Below, in pieces: positions 14,812-22,519 of a DNA stretch of 22,917 nucleotides (the first letter of the stretch is position 1; the number at the start of each line of letters is the position of its first letter). The notes under the pieces were generated by a model, which ran no database searches, was not told where the DNA came from, and saw only the letters and a program-made list of their open reading frames with translations. A program made the position numbers and the translations under genes. Source of the stretch: Pseudomonadota bacterium (GTDB taxonomy: Bacteria; Myxococcota_A; Polyangia; Polyangiales; Polyangiaceae). The stretch lies in NCBI GenBank assembly GCA_023398955.1, contig JAEWRL010000247.1, forward strand, positions 1-22,917. Reading direction: 5' to 3'.

Positions 14812-15007
14812 ATTTCTCGCGTGAAAAGCCCCGCCCGTGCTCCTGTGTCTTCCAGGCGCCCGGAGCGCAATCTTTGCGACGGGAAGGGCCTCATTTGGTT
14901 AGTGACAGCAGCCTCCGATGGAGCTCTCATGCGAGATCTTGGGTGTACTCTGCGGTGCGCCCGCGCCTCGGTGGTGTTCTATGTCGCAGCGAAAAAGGGC
15001 AGGCAGC
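14812..15007 (+). repeat. Second copy (B) of the WYL-gene leader, upstream of csb1
   Basis: Homologous to 12901-13099. It includes the equivalent of the WYL start codon at 14981 (atgtcgcagcgaaa, identical over 14 bases), after which the frame departs and no regulator follows. It ends 76 bases before csb1. It is either the relic of a second WYL gene or a promoter/operator region copied to drive the cas genes. Confidence 0.8.
14922..14939. promoter_or_regulatory. Candidate WYL operator, copy B
   Basis: AGCTCTC-atgc-GAGATCT: arms pair at 6 of 7 positions. Position and layout match the dyad at 13010-13027 within the duplicated leader. It lies 144 bases before the csb1 start codon. Confidence 0.4.
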
Positions 15008-15083
15008 GATCGGGATGTGTCACGAGAGGTGAGACAGGCTCGGTATAGGCTCGCTCTGAACCGTTAGCCAGGAGAGTCGATTC

Positions 15084-16358
15084 ATGAGCGAGCTGAGTTA
15101 CCAAACCCTTCGTCAGGCCGTGGACCGCGGCGTCGCGGCGATCCGTTCCGTCACCAAGCTGCAGCCCGCGGGAGGGCAGGGGGACAAGGTCTTTCCGCCG
15201 ACCTTCGTCAAGGAGGGACAGGCCGCGACGAAGTACGCCATGGAGGTGCGGCGCGTCGCTGGCAAAGAGGTGGCGACGGTGCTGCTCGACTCCGTGGCGT
15301 CGCAGGCAAACCGCATGGAGGAGGCGCTGCTCGAGGGGTGGCGTCGCGGCGAGCTCGTGTTCCCCCTGGTCCAGGTGGACTTCTCTGGCGAAGCGGAGCT
15401 AGGGGACCTGGAACAGTTGACGGCGCTGCAGGCCCCGCACCGCATCGCGGACGCCATCCTGCGCGACAGCTTGCTCGGGGGCGTTCCCTTTCGTCATACG
15501 GAGGTGGGGCAAGCCTTCGCCGATGCTCGGGTCAACCACGCCACGGCCATGTACCGCTACTGCCCGACGGCGCTCGTGTTCGGCGTCTGGGACAGCACCG
15601 GACCGAAGGGGGGGCTCGGGGCCAAGTTCCAGCGCGCGCTGGTCTCGGAGATCGTGGGCATGGGCGCGGTGCCTGGCGTGAAGGTGGCGAGCCGCATCGA
15701 TCCCCTCGCGATCGAGAAGAAGGCGGGCCCCATCTACAAGGCAAAGAACCCGGAAGAGGAGTGGACCGTCGACCCCGACAAGGCAGAGAAGCCGAAGGGC
15801 GGCAAGCCCTTGCCCTTCGTGCGCGGCAGCAAGAAGGAGGGCGGGACTCCGGCTGCACTGAACCACGGCAATATCCGGCCGAGCATCGACGGCGAGGCAG
15901 GCGGCGTGACTATCGACTACGCCGTCCAGACGACGGTGCTGTCGCTGCCGGCGCTCCGCAGGCTGCGCTTCGTCACGACGACGGAGGGCCAGCCGCTGCC
16001 CGCCGCCCAGCGCGACGCGGCCGAGCTCAGTGCCCGGACGGTCCTGGCGGCTTTGGCCCTTTGTGCCATGGCCTACCAGCGGGAGAACGGATACGACCTG
16101 CGCTCCCGCTCGCTCCTGGTTCCGAGCGAGGGCTTTCAGGTGGAGCTCGTCCCGGCGAATGGCGGCAGCTCCGAGTCCTTCTCGCTGACCACCGAGCAGG
16201 CAGCCGCACTGTTGAAGGCGGCCAGCGCGGATGCCAAGAAGCTGGGGCTCGGCTGGCTCGAGCACGCCATCAGCCTCGAGCCAGCGCCCAAGCTCTGCGA
16301 CTTGGTGCGCAAGAGCCGGGCCCAGGTTGCCAGCGGTGAGGCTGAGGACGCGGGCTGA
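15084..16358 (+). CDS. Type I-G Cas7 backbone protein (Csb1)
   Basis: A 424-residue Csb1 (GSU0053 family), the repeated backbone subunit that coats the crRNA in the type I-G Cascade complex. Family signatures are LDSVASQANRMEE (68-80), APHRIADAILRDS (117-129) and WDSTGPKGGLGAKFQ (169-183), followed by RALVSEIVG. A good ribosome site, AGGAGAG at 15070-15076, precedes the ATG. It opens the Cas operon; its stop overlaps the next start as TGATG. The leader upstream (14812-15007) is shared with the WYL regulator, which suggests that the operon is under its control. A Lys/Glu/Pro-rich stretch at about 215-260 (NPEEEWTVDPDKAEKPKGG) is probably a flexible loop. Confidence 0.95.
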   Translation: MSELSYQTLRQAVDRGVAAIRSVTKLQPAGGQGDKVFPPTFVKEGQAATKYAMEVRRVAGKEVATVLLDSVASQANRMEEALLEGWRRGELVFPLVQVDFSGEAELGDLEQLTALQAPHRIADAILRDSLLGGVPFRHTEVGQAFADARVNHATAMYRYCPTALVFGVWDSTGPKGGLGAKFQRALVSEIVGMGAVPGVKVASRIDPLAIEKKAGPIYKAKNPEEEWTVDPDKAEKPKGGKPLPFVRGSKKEGGTPAALNHGNIRPSIDGEAGGVTIDYAVQTTVLSLPALRRLRFVTTTEGQPLPAAQRDAAELSARTVLAALALCAMAYQRENGYDLRSRSLLVPSEGFQVELVPANGGSSESFSLTTEQAAALLKAASADAKKLGLGWLEHAISLEPAPKLCDLVRKSRAQVASGEAEDAG

Positions 16359-18166
16359 TGCTCTGCCTCGAGATGGCCCTGCTGACGGGGCGCTACGTCG
16401 CCACCACCTACAACGATCGAAGCAGCGCCGAGTGGCCACCCCATCCGGCGCGGCTCTTCTCGGCGCTCGTGGCGACGCATCACGCCGCGGCGTCTCCGGA
16501 CCCGGAGGAGCGCGCGGCCCTGACCTGGCTCGAGCAGCAAGGGCCCCCCGCCATCACGGCGAGCGAGGCGGCGCCCCGAGAGGTCGTCACCGTTTTCGTT
16601 CCAGTCAACGATACGTCCGTTGTCGGCAGCTTCGACGCCCAGCGGGAGCGCGTGGAGAGCGCTCGCCTGGAGCTCGACGCGGCGCGGCAGGCGGTCCTGG
16701 CCGAGGCTGCGCAGGAGCCCGAGAGCAGGCAAATCAAGGCGCTGGAGAAGCGGGTGGCGCAGGCGGAGAAGGCCCTTGCCACAGCGGAGAAGAACCTGCG
16801 GGCGCAGTTCGAGAAGGCGGTGGCGGCAAAGGCCAAGACCTCTGAAGCGGAAGAGAAGGCAGGGGCGAGCCTGCTCCCCGAGCGTCGCGGGCGCCAGCCG
16901 CGGACCTTCCCCTCGGTGACCCCCGAGGAGCCCACGGTCTCCTTCCAATGGCCCGCGGCGAGGCCCGCGCCGGCACAGCGGGCCGCGTTGCAGCGGCTCT
17001 GTGAGCGCGTGGTGCGGGTAGGGCACTCCTCGTCGCTCGTGGCCCTGCGGGTCTGCGGGGACTCGGAGTCCGCGCCCCCGGCGAGCTGGGAGCCCGACGA
17101 CGCGGCGTCCCGGCGCCTACGCGTGCCCCTGCCGGGCCAGCTCGAGCGCCTGGAGCAGCAGTTTGCCCTCCACGAAGAGACGCAGCCCCGCGTGCTGCCC
17201 GCCTTGCCCCAGGGCTACCGTCGCAGTCGGCCCGTGGCCGAGGCGCAGCAGCCGTGCAGCGTCTTCGAGGAGGACTGGCTGGTCTTCGAGCTCTTCCCCG
17301 AGGAGCGTGCGAACGGCGGCCCGCGCGGCGCCCTCCCGGTCCTCTCCTCCGTGCACGTCGCGGAAGGGCTCCGGGCAGCCCTGCAGCACTACTGCGAGGA
17401 GCCGCTCCCCGAGCTGCTCTCGGGTCACGACGCGGACGGCCGTCCCAGCGTGGGGGCCCACTTGGCGCTTGTCCCCTTGCCATCGGTCGCCGCCCTCCAC
17501 GCCGACGGGCACCTCCTCGGCGTCGCCCTCGTGATGCCTCGCGCCGCGGCGCGGGAGCAGCGCGCTGCTGTCTACCGCGCGGTGGCGGCATGGGAGGACG
17601 CCTACCGCCGAGCAGGCTCCGACGAGGAGTGCCCCGAGCTGCGCTTGACCCTCGGGCGTGCCGGGGTTTGGCTGTTGCGGCGTCTGGAGGACGGCTCGCG
17701 CCTCGTGACCCTGCGCAGCGCTACCTGGTGCGCGACGGGGCGCGGGGAGCGGGTTTGGATGTCGGCGACGCCCGTGGCCCTCGATCGCAACCCGGGGGAG
17801 CTCCGCTCGCGGGATCCGAAGCAGGCGGCGGCGGCCTTTGCAGCCGCCGAGGAGAGTCTGCGCGCTGCTTGTGAGCGGATTGGGCTGCCGCGGCCCGAGC
17901 ACGTCTGGGTGACGCGCTCGGCGCCGCTGGCAGGGGGCGAGAAGGTTCAACGCTTCCCGCGCTTTCCGGCTCAGGAGAGCAAGCCCCAGCGGGTGCTCGT
18001 GCACGCGACCCTGCGCTTCGCCGAGCCCGTGCTGGGTCCGGTGCTCCTGGGTGCCGGGCGCTACAGGGGGCTGGGGCTCTTTCGCCCCCTTTCGGTGGCG
18101 CTGGTGACCCGTGAGGAGGCGGACGCGGAAGGTCCTTCCACCCAAGGAGAGGAGTCATCGCCATGA
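16358..18166 (+). CDS. Type I-G Csb2 (Cas5-Cas6 fusion)
   Basis: A 602-residue Csb2 (GSU0054 family). In type I-G this protein combines Cas5 with a Cas6-like domain that processes pre-crRNA and holds the crRNA ends. The N terminus has the family opening LTGRYVATTYNDRSSAEWPP (9-28) and HPARLFSALVA; LPERRGRQPRTFPSVTPEEP (173-192) is the second signature. The C terminus has GAGRYRGLGLFRPL (565-578), the glycine-rich loop of RAMP proteins. Residues about 95-168 form a strongly predicted charged coiled coil (many Glu, Lys, Ala, Arg) that looks like an insertion or expanded loop. A one-base overlap with csb1 and an ATGA overlap with cas3 place it in the same coupled operon. Confidence 0.93.
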   Translation: MLCLEMALLTGRYVATTYNDRSSAEWPPHPARLFSALVATHHAAASPDPEERAALTWLEQQGPPAITASEAAPREVVTVFVPVNDTSVVGSFDAQRERVESARLELDAARQAVLAEAAQEPESRQIKALEKRVAQAEKALATAEKNLRAQFEKAVAAKAKTSEAEEKAGASLLPERRGRQPRTFPSVTPEEPTVSFQWPAARPAPAQRAALQRLCERVVRVGHSSSLVALRVCGDSESAPPASWEPDDAASRRLRVPLPGQLERLEQQFALHEETQPRVLPALPQGYRRSRPVAEAQQPCSVFEEDWLVFELFPEERANGGPRGALPVLSSVHVAEGLRAALQHYCEEPLPELLSGHDADGRPSVGAHLALVPLPSVAALHADGHLLGVALVMPRAAAREQRAAVYRAVAAWEDAYRRAGSDEECPELRLTLGRAGVWLLRRLEDGSRLVTLRSATWCATGRGERVWMSATPVALDRNPGELRSRDPKQAAAAFAAAEESLRAACERIGLPRPEHVWVTRSAPLAGGEKVQRFPRFPAQESKPQRVLVHATLRFAEPVLGPVLLGAGRYRGLGLFRPLSVALVTREEADAEGPSTQGEESSP

Positions 18167-21100
18167 GACCCCTGTGCGTCGATGATTTCGAAGCTTACTA
18201 CCAGGAGCTCCACGGCGCGGGCGCCGCGCCGTTCCCCTGGCAGAGCCGCCTGGTGCGGCAGGTTGCTGCGGAGGGCAAGTGGCCTCGCCTCCTTGATCTC
18301 CCCACCGGCACCGGCAAGACGACGGCCCTCGACATCGCTGTCTTCGCCCAGGCCCTGGATGCGCAGAAAGCGCCGCAGGAGCGGCGCGCCCCGCGGCGCA
18401 CCGTGCTCGTCGTGGACCGCCGCACCGTTGTGGATCAGGCGCATCTCCGGGCCCTGCGCATCGCCAACCGCCTCGGCGGTGCCCTCGGCAGTGCCGTTGC
18501 TAGCGCCCGAGTTGGCGCCCGCGCTGGACAGAGAGCGCCAGCGGGCACGGGAGACCCTTTGCCGGTTCTGGCCGCCGTCGCAGAACGCCTCGTGGCCCTG
18601 GCAGGGGAGGGTCCCGGCACGGGCACCGAGGGCGAGCCTGACGCCCCGCCCTTGGGCGTCCATCTCCTGCGCGGCGGCATGCCCCGCGACAACGATTGGG
18701 CGCGCAGCCCCACGCGGCCCCTCATTGCTGTCTCCACGGTGGACCAGGTGGGCTCGCGTCTGCTGTTCCGCGGCTATGGTCTCTCGCCCCGCATGCAGCC
18801 GGTGCACGCGGGTCTCTTGGCAAACGACGTGCTCTTCCTCCTCGACGAGGTGCACCTCGCGCAGCCCTTCCGGGACCTCCTCCTCGCCCTGGAGGAGCGC
18901 TACCGCGGGCTCGCGCGCGTCGGGTTGCCCGACCGCTGGCAGCTCGTGCAGATGTCCGCGACGGCCGCCACAAAGCCCGAGCCTGTCTTCGCCTTGAGCC
19001 AGGACGACAGCGAGCACCCCCTGCTCGCTCGGCGGCTCTTCGCGACGAAGCCCACGGCGCTGCGCGTCGTGGGCGTGAACGGCGGCGAGGAGAAGCGCAA
19101 GCGCGCCCTGGCGAAGGCCATCGCCGCCGAGGCGACGCCCCGCTTGGCCCAGGGCGGCGCCATCGGCATCGTCGTGAACCGCGTCCAGACAGCGCGCTTC
19201 GTCTTCGAGGAGCTCGAGACGCCAGTCCGCGCAGCGGGGGGCGTGCTGCGCCTCGTCACGGGCCGTATGCGCCCCTTGGATCGCGAGGGGCTCGAGGAGC
19301 AGCTGCGCGAGGAGGTGGGCGCCGACCGTGACCGCAGCCAGGCTGGGCTCCGGGTCGTTGTGGCGACCCAATGCATCGAGGCCGGAGCCGACTTCGATTT
19401 CGATGTCCTGCTCACGGAGTGCGCCAGCCTCGACGCCCTGCGGCAGCGCTTCGGTCGCCTCGATCGCCTGGGCCTCGTGGCAGGGCGTACCGATGGCATT
19501 GCGGACGACGCCACGGATGGCACTGCGGACGACGCCACGGCAGCGCCCACCCAGCGCGGCGTCGTCTTCGCCCGTGACGATCAGGTGGGCGACAAGGCCA
19601 CGGGGGATCCCATCTATGGCAGCGCCCTGGCCGCCACCTGGGAGTTCCTGAGCGGTCTGCCCGAGGTGGACTTCGGTCCGAGTCAGTTGCCCCTGCCGGA
19701 GCCTGACACCCTGCGCCGACTGCTCGCGCCTGCGCACCAAGCGCCGCTCCTGCTGCCAGCCCACCTGGATGCCTGGGTGCAGACGAGCCCCACCCCCTAC
19801 GCGGATCCCGAGCCCGCCCTTTGGCTCCATGGCAGCGAGCAGCGGGAGGCGGAGGTGATGCTCGTATGGCGTGCCGACTTGACCGAGGAGCTGCTGCGGG
19901 CCGCGCGAGGCGATAGGCAGTCCCAGCACCAGGCGGGCGCCGCAGGGGATGCGGCCGAGGGCGCTCACGGCGACGACAGCCGCGGCCTGTGGAGCCGGCT
20001 CCAGGCGCGCCTCGAGGCATGTCCGCCCCGCACCGTGGAGGCGCTGCCCGTGCCCCTGGCCGCTTGCCGCCGCTGGTTGCGGCAGGAGGCGGTGCTGGAC
20101 GTGAGCGACGCGGGAGCGCTGCCTACGGAGGAGGACGAACGCGGCAGCGGCAAGCGCAACAAAGGGCGCCTGGCCGTCGTTTGGCGGCGCGACGAGCGCC
20201 TGGTGCTGCCCGCGAGCCGTCTCGCACCCGGGGACGTTGTGATCGTGCCGAGCGCCTACGGGGGCCTCCGCGACGGGAGCTGGGACCCTGCGGCGGACGC
20301 CCAACCCGTGCCCGACCTCGGAGACTACGCGCAGCTGAGGCAAACGGGGCGCGTCCAGCTGCGCCTCGACGCGCGGGTGCTGCAGGCCCTCTTCAAGGCT
20401 CCGGCGACACCCCTGCCGACATTGCCGAACCTCTCCGAGTCCAGCGACCCTGACTTCGACCCCATCGTCGCCGCTCGGCAGCTCCTCGACGCGCTCCCCT
20501 CCGAGCGGCTCGAAACCTGGGCGCGGACCCTGCGCTCGGCGCTGCTAGAGGCCCGCCCGCGGGAGCTCCGTCTCGTCCCCTTGATGGACGAGGACGAAGG
20601 TCAGGTGGGCACGGCGGGTCCGGCGGGTCCGGCCCGGAGCTACTTCATGGTGACCCTGCGGCGGCCGCTGACGCGCGCGGCCCTCAGGGCCCTGCTGACG
20701 AACCCCGCGCTGACGCATGACCAGCCGACGAACGCCCACCCTGCTCGACGGGACGCCAGCGGCGATGCCGCGACCGAACCGCTCTTCTTCGAGCCCACAA
20801 GCGACGCGGAGCAAGCGTCCCTGACGGGCGTGGAGGTCAGTTTGCGCGAGCACCTGCAGGGCGTGGGCGCCGTCGCGCGCCGTCACGGCGCAGCCTGCGG
20901 CCTCCCCGAACCCCTGTGCCGCGCCCTGGAGCTGGCAGGTCGTTGGCACGACCTCGGCAAGGCCGACGCGCGCTTCCAGCGCTGGCTCCATCACGGGAGC
21001 GCCTTCCGCAGCAGCGTCGCCAAGGAGCCCCTGGCCAAATCAAGCCTGCCCGCTCAGGATCGGGTGGTGCGGGAGCGCGCGCGGGAGCGATCGGGCTATC

Positions 21101-21525
21101 CCAAGGGTGCTCGCCACGAGCTGACGAGCCTGGCCCTGATGGCGAGCTCCGCCGAGCTGGCGAGGGAAGCAGGCGAGCACTGGGAGCTTGTGCAGTACCT
21201 GGTGGGCAGCCATCACGGCTGGTGCCGTCCCTTCCCACCCTTCATTGCCGACCCGGAGCCCGTGGAGGTGATGGCTCACTACGAGGCCCACCTCGAGCAG
21301 AAGGTAAACACTGCCCCGCCCCTGGAACTCCGCGCGAGCTCTGCCCACGGCCTCGAGCGGCTCGACGCGGGGGTACCGGAGCGGTTCTGGTTGCTCGTGC
21401 GGCGCTATGGCTGGTTTGGCCTCGCGTGGCTCGAGGCACTCTTCCGCCTCGCCGATCACCGGCGCAGCGAAGCCGAGATGACGGTGGCCCTGGCTCCACG
21501 AGAGGAACGCGACAATGCAGCATGA
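18163..21525 (+). CDS. Cas3 helicase with C-terminal HD nuclease, type I-G
   Basis: A 1120-residue Cas3, the motor that is recruited by Cascade to unwind and degrade target DNA. Helicase motifs: DLPTGTGKTT (45-54, motif I), LLDEVH (226-231, motif II DEVH), MSATAATK (from 264, motif III), VVATQCIEAGADFDFD (motif V), and QRFGRLDR (428-435, motif VI). The HD nuclease lies at the C terminus, as in type I-G: LAGRWHDLGKADARFQRWL with H929 and D930, then LVGSHHGW with further metal-binding His. Residues between about 440 and 900 include a two-copy eight-residue repeat (DGTADDAT). The ATGA overlap with csb2 and an 11-base overlap with csx17 indicate translational coupling. All key residues are present. 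Confidence 0.95.
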   Translation: MRPLCVDDFEAYYQELHGAGAAPFPWQSRLVRQVAAEGKWPRLLDLPTGTGKTTALDIAVFAQALDAQKAPQERRAPRRTVLVVDRRTVVDQAHLRALRIANRLGGALGSAVASARVGARAGQRAPAGTGDPLPVLAAVAERLVALAGEGPGTGTEGEPDAPPLGVHLLRGGMPRDNDWARSPTRPLIAVSTVDQVGSRLLFRGYGLSPRMQPVHAGLLANDVLFLLDEVHLAQPFRDLLLALEERYRGLARVGLPDRWQLVQMSATAATKPEPVFALSQDDSEHPLLARRLFATKPTALRVVGVNGGEEKRKRALAKAIAAEATPRLAQGGAIGIVVNRVQTARFVFEELETPVRAAGGVLRLVTGRMRPLDREGLEEQLREEVGADRDRSQAGLRVVVATQCIEAGADFDFDVLLTECASLDALRQRFGRLDRLGLVAGRTDGIADDATDGTADDATAAPTQRGVVFARDDQVGDKATGDPIYGSALAATWEFLSGLPEVDFGPSQLPLPEPDTLRRLLAPAHQAPLLLPAHLDAWVQTSPTPYADPEPALWLHGSEQREAEVMLVWRADLTEELLRAARGDRQSQHQAGAAGDAAEGAHGDDSRGLWSRLQARLEACPPRTVEALPVPLAACRRWLRQEAVLDVSDAGALPTEEDERGSGKRNKGRLAVVWRRDERLVLPASRLAPGDVVIVPSAYGGLRDGSWDPAADAQPVPDLGDYAQLRQTGRVQLRLDARVLQALFKAPATPLPTLPNLSESSDPDFDPIVAARQLLDALPSERLETWARTLRSALLEARPRELRLVPLMDEDEGQVGTAGPAGPARSYFMVTLRRPLTRAALRALLTNPALTHDQPTNAHPARRDASGDAATEPLFFEPTSDAEQASLTGVEVSLREHLQGVGAVARRHGAACGLPEPLCRALELAGRWHDLGKADARFQRWLHHGSAFRSSVAKEPLAKSSLPAQDRVVRERARERSGYPKGARHELTSLALMASSAELAREAGEHWELVQYLVGSHHGWCRPFPPFIADPEPVEVMAHYEAHLEQKVNTAPPLELRASSAHGLERLDAGVPERFWLLVRRYGWFGLAWLEALFRLADHRRSEAEMTVALAPREERDNAA
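19492..19539 (+). repeat. 24-base in-frame duplication in cas3
   Basis: Two copies (19492-19515, 19516-19539) differing at one base, encoding DGIADDAT and DGTADDAT. They sit just after helicase motif VI, in what should be a surface loop. Confidence 0.9.
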
Positions 21526-22501
21526 ACTCATCGTCCCCGGCCTGGACGGCGCCAACCCCCTCGGCTTCCTCGCCGCCCTGGGGGTGCTCCTCGTGCTCTC
21601 GGAGCGGGCTGGGCCGAAGCCAAAGCTAGCCTGGCGTAACGAGGGGTCATGGCGGCCCGTACTGATGCAGCACGACGTTGCAACCATACAGTCGCTGGCC
21701 GGCGTTCTCTCAAAGGATCTCGTCGGGTGGGAGAACGAGCCCATGCTGGCGTTCGAGTACCCGAAACTCGAGAAGCTTGGCGTGAAGATGTTCGCCGGAC
21801 TCCGCCCCCCTTTACAGATATTTCGACCGTGGATTCGGCGCCTTCGCGATATGAATGCTCGAAGGAGTCTGACGTACGCCTGTGCGCTCCTGTCCGAGAC
21901 TGCCGTCGAGGAGATGAAGGAGGACAAGGGACTCAGTGCAGAACTGCTTGCACAGAACGGAATCCCATTTGATCCCGAGGCGGACTCGCGACTCGGTCTG
22001 ATGCCGACGCACTTCGACTTCACGTCGCGAAACGCCCAGTTCCTGGACCAACTCAGACATATTCGGGGACAGCTGACGGAAGAGGCGTTCCTTGCCGAGC
22101 TCGAAGGGCGACGCTCACCTCTCAGTGGCGTTCGCCGCATGGAGTGGGATCCAGACTCCAGTGTGCCCGGTGCCATTCAGTCAGTGGCGACAGTCCCGGT
22201 GAGGCCCGCTGCCGAGTGGCTGGCATTCCGTGGCTTGGCATGCCTTCCAGCATTCGGTGTCCCTGGTACGCTGAACGTCACCGCATGCCGCGGGCGTAGG
22301 AAGAATGGGCGCTTCGTTTGGCCGATCTGGGAGGGATGCCTAAGTAGCGACGTCGTTCAGTCCGTGCTTGGCTATCCAGGCTGGGAGGACGCTTCCACTC
22401 ATGTCCGGCGTACTGCTGGCGTTACGGCAGTGTATACGGCGTCCCTATCCAAGGCGGCTGACGGCTATAGCGGCCGCTTCGAGCCAAGCGCAGTCGTTTA
22501 G
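21515..22501 (+). CDS. Csx17 (Cas8-like large subunit), type I-G
   Basis: A 328-residue protein whose opening, MQHELIVPGLDGANPLGFLA followed by ALGVL, is the typical Csx17/Cas8 start in type I-G loci; the rest is weakly conserved. As the large subunit it should recognise the PAM and help recruit Cas3. The gene overlaps the end of cas3 by 11 bases and is followed after 18 bases by cas4-cas1. Whether 328 residues is full length is unclear to me: the family varies in size, and some members are much longer. Base use differs from its neighbours from about 21610 on: many codons end in A or T (gca, gtt, tat, gaa, cga), and long opposite-strand open frames largely disappear. This suggests that it was acquired or replaced independently of csb1, csb2 and cas3. 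Confidence 0.85.
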   Translation: MQHELIVPGLDGANPLGFLAALGVLLVLSERAGPKPKLAWRNEGSWRPVLMQHDVATIQSLAGVLSKDLVGWENEPMLAFEYPKLEKLGVKMFAGLRPPLQIFRPWIRRLRDMNARRSLTYACALLSETAVEEMKEDKGLSAELLAQNGIPFDPEADSRLGLMPTHFDFTSRNAQFLDQLRHIRGQLTEEAFLAELEGRRSPLSGVRRMEWDPDSSVPGAIQSVATVPVRPAAEWLAFRGLACLPAFGVPGTLNVTACRGRRKNGRFVWPIWEGCLSSDVVQSVLGYPGWEDASTHVRRTAGVTAVYTASLSKAADGYSGRFEPSAVV

Positions 22502-22507
22502 CAGAGT

Positions 22508-22516
22508 AGGAGGTGA
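22508..22516 (+). promoter_or_regulatory. Strong ribosome binding site for cas4-cas1
   Basis: AGGAGGTGA, an almost ideal anti-16S match, ends three bases before the ATG at 22520. A second ATG follows at once at 22523, which is better spaced and may be the real start. Confidence 0.7.
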
Positions 22517-22519
22517 CTC

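Noticed and set aside
14821..15048. Plus-strand 75-codon frame upstream of csb1
   Set aside because: It lies within the duplicated leader and parallels a non-coding frame of copy A, so it is not a gene.
18061..20343. Long minus-strand frame (760 codons) across cas3
   Set aside because: It is antisense to the Cas3 helicase motifs and shows no domain of its own.
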